Of a stretch of DNA of 64,000 bases, positions 18,019 through 26,985 are shown piece after piece (position 1 is the first letter of the stretch; every line of letters starts with the position of its first letter). Origin of the DNA: VRUE01 sp963697805 (GTDB lineage: Bacteria; Actinomycetota; Thermoleophilia; Solirubrobacterales; 70-9); NCBI GenBank assembly GCA_963697805.1, contig CAVOPB010000002.1, forward strand, positions 806,001-870,000, in the 5' to 3' direction. The notes under the pieces were generated by a model. It did not search any database. It had not been told where the DNA came from and worked only from the letters and a program-made list of their open reading frames with translations. Both the position numbers and the translations under genes were made by a program.

Positions 18019-18070
18019 GACGCTCGAGGATCCGTGGGTGGTAGCGAGAGACGAATCGGGCCCGGTATGG
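18019..18070 (+). repeat. Dispersed repeat family 'A', copy 1
   Basis: Contains the shared block gtggtagcgagagacgaatc followed by gggcccggtat. Related copies occur at about 24,475-24,530, 25,117-25,175 and 49,434-49,488. This copy abuts the truncated serine recombinase. Confidence 0.75.
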
Positions 18071-18228
18071 GAGGCCTGCGACGCCAATGCCCACGGGCTG
18101 AGAAGAAGCCAAAGGCGCTTGAGAGGAGCTAGCGGAAGTGAGGGCGAGGATGAGCGCCGTCCGTGCCGGCCCGGGGCGTCGACCCACCCAACGAGGCTCT
18201 GCCCCGTGCCGCGGTTCGGCTCCGAGTC

Positions 18229-19041
18229 TCAACTCAGCATCGGCTTGCGGGCCGAGACGAACTGCCCGAGGCCTGCCAGGCGCTGACTGACGCTGGTCAG
18301 GCCTTGAGCCGCCAGCGCGGATGTCAGCTCGTCACGACCGAAGAGGCGGATTCCGGTCAGCGCGCGCACGGCTGCCCCGGTCCTGCCAGGAGACAGGGGG
18401 CCGCGAGCGCAGCTCGCCAGCAGGCCCACTCGCCCGCCCGGCGCAAGGACACGGACGATCTCGTCGAGCGCGATCATCGGCTGTTCGATCAGGTAGAGGG
18501 CGGCGAAGCAGCAGACGGCGTTGAAGACGGCATCGGCGAAAGGCAGCGCGCAGGCGTCGCCTCGCACGTAGGCCAGGTTGGCGGCCCCGCCCGCCTTCAC
18601 GGCCGCGGCGAGCATCGTCGCCGAGGCGTCGACGCCGACCACTAGGCCGCCATCGCCTGCTTCGCGGGCGAAGTTCCGGCTGAAGTTCCCTGGGCCGCAG
18701 CCGACGTCGAGGACGCGGTCGCCGGTCGAGATCCCGAGCATTTCCCGAGCGATCCGCTGCTCCTCGGCCGTTCCTGGCCCGATGACTCCGAGCAGGAGGC
18801 GCCCGCCCACCGGACGCCAGAGCCGCTCGTAGATGAGCGGCAGTGCCCTGCTCCGCATCAGTTGCTGACCGGGGTGGGGGCCAATCGCGTCGCGCTCCTC
18901 GAGCACGTCGATGTAGCCGGCCATGGCGTTTGGCAGCCTGTGAGTGGCACCGGGCCGCAGCAGGTCGAGTGTCGCCTCAACCACTGCCGAGGAGGGGTCG
19001 GCGGATGCGCTTTCGCTCACGGCTCGAGACCCTAGAGGCAC
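18229..19041 (-). CDS. Class I SAM-dependent methyltransferase
   Basis: The 270-residue protein has the SAM-binding motif I VLDVGCGPGNFSRNFA, an acidic motif II (VVGVDASATML), GDACALPFADAVFNAVCCFAALYLI and a post-motif LAPGGRVGLLA. The ~90-residue N-terminus precedes a UbiE/MenG-like catalytic domain of normal length; substrates range from quinones to lipids and natural products and cannot be inferred. A GTG start at 19041 is used; a second GTG at 19020 (protein starting SESASADPSS) is equally plausible, since neither has a strong ribosome-binding site. Confidence 0.88.
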   Translation of the reverse strand: MPLGSRAVSESASADPSSAVVEATLDLLRPGATHRLPNAMAGYIDVLEERDAIGPHPGQQLMRSRALPLIYERLWRPVGGRLLLGVIGPGTAEEQRIAREMLGISTGDRVLDVGCGPGNFSRNFAREAGDGGLVVGVDASATMLAAAVKAGGAANLAYVRGDACALPFADAVFNAVCCFAALYLIEQPMIALDEIVRVLAPGGRVGLLASCARGPLSPGRTGAAVRALTGIRLFGRDELTSALAAQGLTSVSQRLAGLGQFVSARKPMLS

Positions 19042-19190
19042 GGCGCGACAGGCAGGGACTTCATTCGTGCATCGATGAGGTGTCCCCTAGCCCATCTCTC
19101 GCGAATGGGGCACCGTTCGAGCTTCGCCATCTCGCCTTCGGGGCCGCAGGCGAAGGAAGCGACGACTGACACCAGCGCGATCCACATGCA

Positions 19191-19466
19191 TCAGCGGTCC
19201 GGCTCATGCAGCGCCTGCCGCAGCGCAAACGAGCTGACGCCCTCCACGGCCACGACCTTGTTCCTTGACTTCTCTCCCCGGACGATGGCTACCTTGGACT
19301 GAGCCACCCTAAGCCGCCTGGCGATCAGCCTGCACAACGCCCGATTCGCCTGGCCGTCCACCGGGGGGGCCGCCACGCGGGCCTGCAGGACACCTTCTCG
19401 GATCCCGAGCAACTCATCGCGGCGGCCACGCGGACGGAGGCGGACGTCGATCTTCGCGGTAGCCAT
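19191..19466 (-). CDS. DUF167/YggU-family protein
   Basis: The 91-residue protein has the compact DUF167 (UPF0235) pattern: IDVRLRPRGRRDELLG, then VAAPPVDGQANRALCRLIARRL and VAIVRGEKSRNKVVAVEG. The biochemical function of the family is not established. The length is normal and the ATG start is clear. It stands alone between a methyltransferase and a degraded attachment site. Confidence 0.88.
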   Translation of the reverse strand: MATAKIDVRLRPRGRRDELLGIREGVLQARVAAPPVDGQANRALCRLIARRLRVAQSKVAIVRGEKSRNKVVAVEGVSSFALRQALHEPDR

Positions 19467-19510
19467 AACGAATCTTGTACATATCTAGGGCCACTTGATG
19501 GCCTCTGCGC

Positions 19511-19564
19511 AGGGGTCGAGGTACCAGCCGTGGTACCAAACAGAGCGAAACTCAGCTGATCTGA
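19511..19564 (+). pseudogene. Leftover 3' end of an integrase-like gene (GT...GTK motif)
   Basis: The frame reads RGRGTSRGTKQSETQLI-stop, with two ggtacc sites 14 bp apart, as in the integrase-like remnant at 36.1 kb (GTKSGTKL). It is followed about 60 bp later by a degenerate tRNA anticodon-arm-like sequence (ctcataacccgaac, 19,624-19,637). I read it as a decayed integration junction. Only the last ~17 codons are recognisable. Confidence 0.45.
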
Positions 19565-19799
19565 GAGCACCTCAGACCGCTTGGCAGAGCGGTAGCTCTA
19601 CTGGGAGCGGCCCCCAGAGGCTCCTCATAACCCGAACGGGGTGTGGGCCGGACATTTGTGCACCGTCGGGTTATCCAGGGCTTTCGCCTGCCGCCCTTGA
19701 CGGTCTTATGAGTGGCGTGCCTGGAGTTGGCAGTCGGCCGGGGGCGTTGGGCTACCGTCTCTGATCGAGGCGGGGCCGAGCGAATCCAAGGAGATCACG

Positions 19800-20360
19800 A
19801 TGCATAGATCGATTGAGCCATCTCGCCGCGCAGTGGCGGTTGGCATGGCGATTCTCATTTCCGCCGTTAGCGTCACCGCCGTCGCGATGGCCAGCGTGGG
19901 AGCCACCGACTCCAATTCGAAGAAGGCCAAGGTCAAGTGCCCGAGCAAGGTCAGCACCGGAAAGAAGGTGACTTGCAAGGTAATCGGTCAACTTCCCAAG
20001 GGCCCAAAGGGAGCGAAGGGAAACACAGGCGCTCCCGGCGCGCCCGGTTCTCCGGGACTTGGCGGCTACGAAGTCGTCAGTCAGACCTTCAAAGAAGTCT
20101 TCATCGTCAACAGCGGCGGCCAGCGCGGACTCAGCGAAGTCGTGACAGTCGGCTGTCCCTCCGGCAAGCGAGTAATCGGCGGAGGCTCGGACCTAGGAAC
20201 AAATGAATCGCAAAACGGTCAACAGCGACAGGTTCTCGTCTCGCTGAACGGCCCGAACGGAGCCGGAAGCGGGTGGTCCGTGCAGCTGTTCAACAACTCG
20301 ACATCGATCGACACCTCGATCGATCTGAGGGTCTACGCGATTTGCGCGACGGTCGGTTAG
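19800..20360 (+). CDS. Secreted protein with collagen-like Gly-X-Y segment
   Basis: The 186-residue protein starts with a signal peptide or anchor (residues ~10-35, VAVGMAILISAVSVTAVAMA), then a Lys/Cys segment (KVKCPSKVSTGKKVTCKV). A short collagen-like run (GPKGAKGNTGAPGAPGSPG) follows, and then a beta-rich C-terminal domain with two more cysteines (VGCPSGKRVIGGGSDLG, YAICATVG). Similar exported proteins with collagen-like stalks are frequent in Solirubrobacterales; their function is unknown. A 10-bp-stem hairpin follows at 20,436-20,465. Confidence 0.75.
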   Translation: MHRSIEPSRRAVAVGMAILISAVSVTAVAMASVGATDSNSKKAKVKCPSKVSTGKKVTCKVIGQLPKGPKGAKGNTGAPGAPGSPGLGGYEVVSQTFKEVFIVNSGGQRGLSEVVTVGCPSGKRVIGGGSDLGTNESQNGQQRQVLVSLNGPNGAGSGWSVQLFNNSTSIDTSIDLRVYAICATVG

Positions 20361-20435
20361 GGCGCGATCCCGAGCGACGCTCGACGAACGCGTCCGTGGC
20401 CCAAAACCAGATCAAGCCGTAGCGCCTGGTTCCTC

Positions 20436-20465
20436 CCTGCCGGCCACGGTCCCGCGGCCGGCAGG
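20436..20465 (+). terminator. Hairpin downstream of the collagen-like gene
   Basis: A perfect 10-bp stem (cctgccggcc / ggccggcagg) with a 10-nt loop lies 76 bp after the stop codon. There is no T-run, so it is a terminator-like hairpin rather than a classical intrinsic terminator. It interrupts an otherwise repeated sequence (see the repeat pair at 20,479 and 24,325). Confidence 0.5.
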
Positions 20466-20478
20466 TGGGAACCCCGCC

Positions 20479-20528
20479 GCTCAGCTTCCATGACTGCATA
20501 ACCTGACAGTGGTTCGCCTTTGTCAACC
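20479..20528 (+). repeat. Dispersed repeat family 'B', copy 1
   Basis: A 50-bp block (gctcagcttcca...cctttgtcaa) matches 24,325-24,374 at about 42 of 50 positions. Both copies are preceded by gtagcgcctggt; in this copy the hairpin at 20,436 lies between the two parts. Confidence 0.7.
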
Positions 20529-20647
20529 TCAACCGTCGGGTTTGACCAGCTCGCGACGCCGCCGCCGCTACGGATCGCTCGTAGATTGCCCTTGAAGGAT
20601 GTGGATGGGGCAGAGGGGAGTCACCTGAGCGATGCCCGGTAAGTCCA

Positions 20648-20960
20648 ATCAGCGAGGAGCTGGTCTCCGACAGCTTCGTCTACCGCTACAACGTGGACGT
20701 GTCGCCAGATGGGCTCGCCGGCGAGGAGGGCGCCCTTCTCGCTCTGCTCCTTCTGGTGGGTGGAGGCGCTCCCCAGGGGCCGGGCGGCTCGATGAGGCAC
20801 GGCTGGCCTTCGAGAAGATGCTCACCTACGCAAACCGCGTCGGGCTGTACTCCGAGGAGATCGGGCCGACGCGCGACCAGCTCGGCAACTTCCCCCCAGG
20901 CCCTTCACGCACCTGGCGCTGATCATCGCCGCCTACAACCTGGGCCGCCAGCTCGGGTGA
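20648..20960 (+). pseudogene. Frameshifted C-terminal remnant of a GH15 glucoamylase-like gene
   Basis: Reading across three frames gives a continuous GH15-like C-terminus: EELVSDSFVYRYNVDVSPDG, then FSLCSFWWVEAL, then RLDEARLAFEKMLTYANRVG, GLYSEEIGPTRDQLGNFP and QAFTHLALIIAAYNLGRQLG-stop. At least three frameshifts separate these blocks and the N-terminal two-thirds is missing. GH15 enzymes cleave alpha-glucosidic bonds (glucoamylase, trehalase). The gene is dead. Confidence 0.75.
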
Positions 20961-21035
20961 GCGCCGGTGGTCGCCGTCGGGGATTGGGGCTCCGAAGCGC
21001 GCCCGAGAACCGCGAGAAATGCGCGGTGCAGCAGC

Positions 21036-21680
21036 CTAGATCCACGCCAGCACCGGGCCGAAGACGATCAGCGCCGCAGCGACGAGAGCCGCCATCGCGC
21101 CTACCACCCGCAGCCGCCTCCCGTTGTCGGGAGCGTCGTAGACGTAGGCGGCGAGGAGAAAGAACCAGAGATAGCCGAAGATGATGATCGGAAGGACGAA
21201 GGGGAAGTTCCACCACCAGTACTCCCAGTGAAAGTAGCCGGTGCCTTTCAGCAGCACCTCGACGAAGACGGCGAAGATCGAGAATGCGAGCGCGATCGAA
21301 AGGCGGTTCGGCAGCCCCAGCACCTTTGTCTGGCGATCCTCTGGAAGCACTTTCACGTAGACGATCCCGGAGATCGCGAACATCAGTGAGATCTCGATCG
21401 TCAGCCCGATCAGGATCAGGTAGGCGGTTTCGCCGGTCACCGTCCACAGGGCGGCACGGTGGCTGAAGTGGAGGATGAGCGAGTTGGCGATCTCATTGAT
21501 CCAGTCGGCGAGCCAAAACGCAAGGCCAGCGAGGATCACATCCCAGCGCCTTCTCTCGACCTCAACCGAGTAGACGTAAATGACGAGGACGAGCAGCGTG
21601 ACGACGTACCATTTGAACTGCGTCTCGTCGCGCAGCAATCGTTGTGCTTCGGCCGTGAATTCAGTGACGGCTGGCACCAA
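21036..21680 (-). CDS. Polytopic membrane protein of unknown function
   Basis: The 214-residue protein has about six hydrophobic helices (WYVVTLLVLVIYVYSVEV, ALWTVTGETAYLILIGLTIE, FSIFAVFVEVLLKG, FVLPIIIFGYLWFFLLAAYV, VGAMAALVAAALIVFGPVLA). Polar residues inside helices (FWLADWINEIANSLILHFSH; YFHWEYWWWNF) suggest ligand or cofactor contact. I do not recognise a family. It ends next to AdhE on the same strand with a 9-bp gap (AdhE stop side), so it is probably expressed upstream of AdhE. Confidence 0.65.
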   Translation of the reverse strand: MVPAVTEFTAEAQRLLRDETQFKWYVVTLLVLVIYVYSVEVERRRWDVILAGLAFWLADWINEIANSLILHFSHRAALWTVTGETAYLILIGLTIEISLMFAISGIVYVKVLPEDRQTKVLGLPNRLSIALAFSIFAVFVEVLLKGTGYFHWEYWWWNFPFVLPIIIFGYLWFFLLAAYVYDAPDNGRRLRVVGAMAALVAAALIVFGPVLAWI

Positions 21681-21688
21681 GCCCGGCC

Positions 21689-24289
21689 CTACGGACGTCC
21701 CTCGTATGCCGCCGTGAGCAGCGAGGCAAGCTCGTCGAGCATGGGCATCCTCGGGTTCGTCCTGAGGCTCGGGTCGGCGAAGGCATTCCTCACCAGTTCG
21801 GGCAAGGCGTCCTCGAACTCCTTGCGCTCGACCCCCGCATCCGCGAGCGAGCGGGGCATGTCGACCGCATCGAGAAGCTCGTCGACGCGGTCGAAGAAGC
21901 GCTCGCGCCGCTCGTCCATGTCCCTGCCGCCCAAACCCAGAACCCAGCCCATCTGCGCGTACTTGTCGGGCGCCACGTAGGTCGAGTACCCGGGCGCCGG
22001 CATGAACTTGGTCGGGATCGAGGCGTTGTAGCGCAGGACGTACGGAAGGAAGATGCCGTTGGCGCGGCCGTGCGCAATGCCGAAACGTGCCCCGACGGAG
22101 TGGGCTAGTGCATGGTTGACGCCGACGAACGCGTTCGAGAAGGCGAGCCCGGCGATCGTCGCGGCGTTCGACATCTTGGTCCGCGCCTCGAGGTCGGCGC
22201 CGTCGTCGCAGGCCCGCGGCAGGGCCTCCATGATCAGGTTGATCGCCTGCATGCAGAAGGCGTCCGTGTAGGCCGAGGCGAATATGGACACGCCCGCCTC
22301 GAGGGCATGGGTGAGGGCATCGACGCCGGTGTCGGCGGTCACGGCGGGCGGCATCGAGACGGTGAGGGTGGGGTCGACGATCGCGACGTCGGGGACCAGC
22401 GAGTAGTCGACGAGGGTCACCTTGCGCCCGTCGGCGCCGACGACGGCAGCAGGGGAGACCTCGGACCCGGTGCCCGCCGTGGTGGGGACGGCCACCAGCC
22501 GGACCGTGTGCTCGACCTCGGGATAGTGGGCCACGCGCTTGCGGGCGTCGAGGAAGGGAAGCGACAGCTCCCGCAGGGTCAGCTCAGGGGTCTCGTGGAA
22601 CAGCCGCATCGCCTTGGCCGCGTCTAGGACCGAGCCCCCACCGACCGCAACGATGCAATCTGCGCCGACCTGGCCGAGGACGTTGACCCCGGCGCGGATC
22701 TGCGACTCGCTCGGCTCCGGCTGGATGTCGGAGTAGACGTGAACGCCGGCTCCATCGATGTAGCGGCGCACCTCGTCCGCGACCCCTCGTGCCTCGCCGT
22801 CCATGTCGGTAACGACCAGGACCTGCGACGCCCTGACTTCACGCAGGTTCTCGAGGGCCCCGGCGTTGAAGTAGGTGTCGGAGGGAACGCGAAACCACTG
22901 CGGGGGCGCCTGGCGCCTCGAAACGGTCTTCACGTTGAGAAGGTTGCGGTAGTTGACGTTGTCGGTCGTGTTTGAGCCGCCCCAGGTCCCGCAGCCGAGC
23001 GAGAAGGTGGGAGTGAGCGAGTTATAGATGCCCCCCAGGGCCCCCACCGCGGTGGGGGCGTTGACGAGGATTCGGCCGGTGCGAACCCGTGCGGCGAACT
23101 GCTCTATCACCGTGTCGTCGGAGGCGTAGACGGCCGAGGTGTGCCCGAGCCCACCGTGCTCGGTTACAAGCTCGCAGGCGGCGACGGCATGATCAACCGA
23201 GGGCGAGCGGACGAGGCCGAGCACCGGCATCAACTTCTCCTGGATCAGGGGGTGCTCGGCCAGCGCCTTCAGGTCGGCAGGCAGTGGCGCCAGCAGGACC
23301 TTGACGCCGTCCTCGACCAGGAAGTCGGCCATCGCCCCGAGATTGACGCAGGACTGCCCGAGCGCGCCGACGTTGACGCTGCCGTCGGCGCCGAAGGCGA
23401 GGGAGGCGAGGCGATCGACCTCGTCGGCGTCCAGCATGTGCCCGCCCAGCCGCTCGAACTCGCTGACGACCGCGTCGTAGATCGGCTCGTCGATCACGCA
23501 GGTCTGCTCGGCCGGGCAGATCACCGAGGAGTCGAAGGTCTTGGAGATCAGCATGTCGACGACCGCCATCCCGATGTCGGCGCTGCGGTGCAGGTACACC
23601 GGCGCGTTCCCCGCGCCCACGCTTAGCGTCGGCTTGCCGGCCGCGTTCGCCGCGGCGACCGCTCTTGGCCCTCCGGTGGTCCAGATCAGATCGACGCCGT
23701 CGTGGTGGAACAGATACTGGGAGACGTCAAGCGTAGGATCGGGTATGACCTGCAATGCGTTGGGCGGCAGCCCTGCGCTCTCACCCGCTTCCTGGAGGAT
23801 TTCCACTGCTCGCACCGCGCACTCGGCGGCTCGAGCCGAGGGGCGGAAGACGATCGCGTTGCGCGTCTTCGCGGCCACGATCGACTTGAAGAGGGCGGTC
23901 GACGTCGGGTTCGTGATCGGGAGCAGCGCCAGGACGACGCCGATCGGCTCGGCGACGTACTGGATGGCCCTCGTGGGGTCCTCGTCGATGACGCCGACCG
24001 AGCGCTTGTCCTTGAGGTAGTCGTAGAGGAACTCGGTGGCGATGTAGTTCTTGACGACCTTGTCCTCGAGGACGCCGAACCCCGTCTCCCGCATGGCAAG
24101 CTCGGCGAGGTCGAAGGCGCTCTCCAGCCCGGCGACGACCATCGCCCAGACGATCGCGTCAACTTCCTCCTGGTCGAATCGGCGGAATTCCTCCGCCGCC
24201 CGCTGGGCGCGCTCCACGAAGCCGTCCAGGCGGTCGGCCTGGACGGGGTCGACGACGGTTTGCGGCTGAGGCTGAGTGGTGGAGGCCAT
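21689..24289 (-). CDS. adhE: Bifunctional acetaldehyde-CoA/alcohol dehydrogenase
   Basis: The 866-residue protein joins an N-terminal CoA-dependent aldehyde dehydrogenase (about 1-440; nucleophile context SSVICPAEQTC) to a C-terminal iron-type alcohol dehydrogenase (about 470-866; CIVAVGGGSVLDAAKAM, VPTTAGTGSEVSP, and metal ligands in NHALAHSVGARFGIAHG). It reduces acetyl-CoA to ethanol through acetaldehyde using NADH, a fermentative step. The length is normal. The segment carrying it is bracketed by the two copies of a 50-bp repeat (20,479 and 24,325). AdhE in a mostly aerobic lineage within an accessory region suggests acquisition. Confidence 0.95.
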   Translation of the reverse strand: MASTTQPQPQTVVDPVQADRLDGFVERAQRAAEEFRRFDQEEVDAIVWAMVVAGLESAFDLAELAMRETGFGVLEDKVVKNYIATEFLYDYLKDKRSVGVIDEDPTRAIQYVAEPIGVVLALLPITNPTSTALFKSIVAAKTRNAIVFRPSARAAECAVRAVEILQEAGESAGLPPNALQVIPDPTLDVSQYLFHHDGVDLIWTTGGPRAVAAANAAGKPTLSVGAGNAPVYLHRSADIGMAVVDMLISKTFDSSVICPAEQTCVIDEPIYDAVVSEFERLGGHMLDADEVDRLASLAFGADGSVNVGALGQSCVNLGAMADFLVEDGVKVLLAPLPADLKALAEHPLIQEKLMPVLGLVRSPSVDHAVAACELVTEHGGLGHTSAVYASDDTVIEQFAARVRTGRILVNAPTAVGALGGIYNSLTPTFSLGCGTWGGSNTTDNVNYRNLLNVKTVSRRQAPPQWFRVPSDTYFNAGALENLREVRASQVLVVTDMDGEARGVADEVRRYIDGAGVHVYSDIQPEPSESQIRAGVNVLGQVGADCIVAVGGGSVLDAAKAMRLFHETPELTLRELSLPFLDARKRVAHYPEVEHTVRLVAVPTTAGTGSEVSPAAVVGADGRKVTLVDYSLVPDVAIVDPTLTVSMPPAVTADTGVDALTHALEAGVSIFASAYTDAFCMQAINLIMEALPRACDDGADLEARTKMSNAATIAGLAFSNAFVGVNHALAHSVGARFGIAHGRANGIFLPYVLRYNASIPTKFMPAPGYSTYVAPDKYAQMGWVLGLGGRDMDERRERFFDRVDELLDAVDMPRSLADAGVERKEFEDALPELVRNAFADPSLRTNPRMPMLDELASLLTAAYEGRP

Positions 24290-24324
24290 ATCGTCCCGGG
24301 CTCAGGAACACCGTAGCGCCTGGT

Positions 24325-24374
24325 GCTCAGCTTCCACGGCTGCGCAACCTGACCGCGGTTCCCCTTTGTCAAGC
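24325..24374 (+). repeat. Dispersed repeat family 'B', copy 2
   Basis: Direct repeat of 20,479-20,528 at about 84% identity, also preceded by gtagcgcctggt (24,313). Together the copies bracket the GH15 remnant, the membrane protein and AdhE. Confidence 0.7.
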
Positions 24375-24474
24375 GCCCTATATCGCCCGTCGGCTGGCGG
24401 GCACTGCGCCTGCCGTCACTTTCCAACCCCGCGGTGGATTCCGCGCTAGCCGTCTGTAGATATGCCAGCTGGGC

Positions 24475-24530
24475 GTGCGTATCCGTTCGACAATCCGCGG
24501 GTGGCAGCGGGAGAGAATCGAGCCCGGTAT
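24475..24530 (+). repeat. Dispersed repeat family 'A', copy 2
   Basis: Contains gcgtatccgttcgac and gagcccggtat, and is the most diverged copy (gcagcgggagagaatcgag). It lies in the 280-bp gap between AdhE and the ICMT-like gene. Confidence 0.7.
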
Positions 24531-24571
24531 CGCTCGTCGCGACCACTGAGCCACCATGCCTGATCACCCGC

Positions 24572-25081
24572 TCAGTCCGGTCGCCAAGGATCGAGCCGCG
24601 GGATCCAGCGCGGCACGGCGCGCTTGTAGGCGCGGTACTGCTCGCCAAAGCGGCGTTCCAGGCTCGGCTCCTCGAAGCGAAGGAAGTAGATGAAGTTGAT
24701 CGCCAGGAAAACCCCCGCCCAGACCAGCACCCAGGGTGAGCCGAGGAGGAGCGCCTCGCCCACGAGCAGGACCACCACCGCGGTGATCATCGGGTTTCGC
24801 GCGCGGCTGTAGGGGCCCTCGACAACGAGCCTGCTGGTCGGGTCCCAGGCGGCAAGCGTCCCTTTGCCGATCCGGCTGAACAGTCGCACTGTCCAGAGCC
24901 AGAGGGAGAAGCCAACGACGATCAGCGCGATCCCGACTGCCACGACCAGCGCGCCGGGCAATCCACCAAGCCCCCAGCCCAGTTCCGGCCCTGAGGTAAG
25001 GACCAGGATCACCGCCGGCACAACGATCGTCACGTTGCCGGGAAGCAAGGCGATCGCGCGCACCTGCCGCCACCCGCTCAT
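24572..25081 (-). CDS. Isoprenylcysteine carboxyl methyltransferase-like membrane protein
   Basis: The 169-residue protein has four to five hydrophobic helices and the cytosolic SAM-binding signature of the ICMT/PEMT family: LVVEGPYSRARNPMITA, then a C-terminal FEEPSLERRFGEQYRAYKRAVPRWIPR. Bacterial members are small membrane methyltransferases with mostly unknown substrates. The ATG at 25081 is chosen because it yields the usual short N-terminus before the first helix. Confidence 0.85.
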   Translation of the reverse strand: MSGWRQVRAIALLPGNVTIVVPAVILVLTSGPELGWGLGGLPGALVVAVGIALIVVGFSLWLWTVRLFSRIGKGTLAAWDPTSRLVVEGPYSRARNPMITAVVVLLVGEALLLGSPWVLVWAGVFLAINFIYFLRFEEPSLERRFGEQYRAYKRAVPRWIPRLDPWRPD

Positions 25082-25116
25082 TGGGCCAGCCTACTCCTGT
25101 CCCTCAGTCTAGATTC

Positions 25117-25175
25117 GTGCGTATCCGTTCGACTATCGCCGGGTGGTAGCGAGAGACGAATCGGGCCCCGGAATC
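25117..25175 (+). repeat. Dispersed repeat family 'A', copy 3
   Basis: Contains cgtgcgtatccgttcgacta and ggtggtagcgagagacgaat followed by cgggcccc. It is very close to copy 1 in its right half and copy 2 in its left half. Confidence 0.75.
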
Positions 25176-25207
25176 GACTTATCCAGGGTTTGGCGGTAAA
25201 CGCCTTC

Positions 25208-25759
25208 TCACGGGAGATCGACCGCGACCTCCACGGCACCCATGCCCGCCGATTTGGTCTCGTAGACCCCCATGACCTTTTCTAACAGGCGCCTGATCGC
25301 GATGTTGTCGGAATGGATCGTGCCTGTAAAGCGGATGATGCCCACTTCGCAAGCGCGGAGCACGAGCGCACTAAGCAGCGCCGTCCCCAGACCAATCCGC
25401 ATCCATCGATCGCCGACGCCGACCGCGAACTCCGCCACCTCAGGGTGGACGTCGCTGCGGATGTAGCGGGCGGTGCCGAAACTCTGGCCAGTTTCGGGAT
25501 CGACCGCGATCAGCGCCTCGTGACGAATGTGGTCAACCGCGGTCAAATAGTCAAGCTGGCTCTTCGAGAGCTGCGGTAGAGGGGTGAGGAAGCGCAGGAA
25601 TATTGACTTTGGGCTGGCACTCATAAACCCTTCGTTCAGCCGTTCGCGATCCCATGGTCCGATCGGTCGAATCAACGCCCTAGTCCCGTCTCGGAGCTCG
25701 ACGGTTTGCCCCGTCTGGGGGCTCGCTTGCGCACTTGACTTCGTCGATGTTCTCCGCAT
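25208..25759 (-). CDS. GNAT-family N-acetyltransferase
   Basis: The 183-residue protein has a GNAT fold: LRDGTRALIRPIGPWDRERL at the start, HEALIAVDPETGQSFGTARY in the core and VGDRWMRIGLGTALLSAL as the acetyl-CoA pyrophosphate loop (motif A). The N-terminal RLNEGFMSASPKSIFLRF is typical of the Pat-like protein acetyltransferase subgroup. The acceptor is unknown. It is isolated between intergenic stretches. Confidence 0.85.
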   Translation of the reverse strand: MRRTSTKSSAQASPQTGQTVELRDGTRALIRPIGPWDRERLNEGFMSASPKSIFLRFLTPLPQLSKSQLDYLTAVDHIRHEALIAVDPETGQSFGTARYIRSDVHPEVAEFAVGVGDRWMRIGLGTALLSALVLRACEVGIIRFTGTIHSDNIAIRRLLEKVMGVYETKSAGMGAVEVAVDLP

Positions 25760-26172
25760 AGCAAGGAGTACGGGCTTCGGCGGGTAGATGTTCGATTCCG
25801 CTTCGAACTCGGATTCTTCCGATCCGCTTCTACCGCCCCATATCGGCGAACCCCCTACCGAGAACGACGCATCTCGGCCGTGTCAAGAGAATCGCAGCGG
25901 CGACCGCCAGGCAGGTCCTAGCCCCGCCGAAGATCCAGGCGTTGGTCAGGGCGGCAAATGAGCATGGCATCACCGTGGTCACCCGGCGATCCCGAGGCAC
26001 CCCGGCCAGGGCTCTGGCACGACCCCGTGCGTCGCTGCCTTCATTCATCTACGGGCTGCTTCACCGGCGCCAAATGGACGAGGCAACGACCTGATCTGAA
26101 CCGACAGGCTGCTGCTCCCGTACATGAAACCCATCAAGCGAGATTCTCACAACAACAGAGAGGGATAGACCA
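25760..26172. other. Intergenic region, nothing recognised
   Basis: About 410 bp without a supportable gene. Short frames on both strands show no motif. The last 40 bp (cgagattctcacaacaacag, then agaggga) form the leader of the methyltransferase gene. Confidence 0.4.
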
Positions 26173-26985
26173 GTGAATGCGAACCAGGAACTCTGGGAGA
26201 AGGGCGATTTCACGAAGATCGCACAGACCATGCGGGAGAGCGGCGAGGCGCTCGTCAGGGATTTGAGCATCACCGATGGGCTCAAGGTTCTGGACCTCGG
26301 TTGCGGCGACGGCACCACCGCGGTGCCGGAGGCTCAGCTGGGAGCCGACGTCCTCGGTGTCGACATCGCAAGCAACCTGGTCGCGGCGGGAACTGCGCGC
26401 GCCGAGGACCTCGGCCTGACGAACATCCGGTTCAAGCAGGGCGATGCGTCGGACCTGCACGAGCTCGATGACGAGAGCTTCGATCTCGTCGTCAGCATCT
26501 TCGGGGCAATGTTCGCTCCCAAGCCGCTCGACGTGGCCAAAGAAATGGTCCGGGTGACCAAACCCGGTGGCCGGATTGTGATGGGGAACTGGATCCCGAA
26601 CGACCCGACCCTGGTGGCTCAGATCCTGAAGATCAGCGCCTCATACTCGCCTCCACCTCCGGAGGGCTTCGTCAGTCCGATGACATGGGGCGTGGAGGAC
26701 GAGGTGATCGGGCGGTTCACAGCAGCCGGGGTCCCCGCGGAGCAGATCTCGTTTCAGAGAGACACCTACACGTTCAATTATCCGGGATCCCCGTCGGAGC
26801 TCGTCGGCGAGTTCCGGAGCTACTACGGTCCGACGATAAACGCGTTCGCGGCTGCGGAAGCAAATGGCCGCGAGGCCGACCTCCAGGCCGAGCTGGATGC
26901 CCTGTTCAACGAAAAGAACACGGGCAATGGCGAGACGTCGATTCCAGCGACGCTCCTGCGGGTGACGGTCAACCAGACTCGGTGA
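26173..26985 (+). CDS. Class I SAM-dependent methyltransferase
   Basis: The 270-residue protein starts with GTG after an AGAGGGA ribosome-binding site. Motif I is VLDLGCGDGTTAVPEA, motif II LGVDIASNLVAAG, and the catalytic-domain segment QGDASDLHELDDESFDLVVSI is followed by VTKPGGRIVMGNWIP. It resembles UbiE/COQ5-like small-molecule methyltransferases. It is unrelated in detail to the methyltransferase at 18.2 kb. The substrate is unknown. Confidence 0.9.
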   Translation: MNANQELWEKGDFTKIAQTMRESGEALVRDLSITDGLKVLDLGCGDGTTAVPEAQLGADVLGVDIASNLVAAGTARAEDLGLTNIRFKQGDASDLHELDDESFDLVVSIFGAMFAPKPLDVAKEMVRVTKPGGRIVMGNWIPNDPTLVAQILKISASYSPPPPEGFVSPMTWGVEDEVIGRFTAAGVPAEQISFQRDTYTFNYPGSPSELVGEFRSYYGPTINAFAAAEANGREADLQAELDALFNEKNTGNGETSIPATLLRVTVNQTR

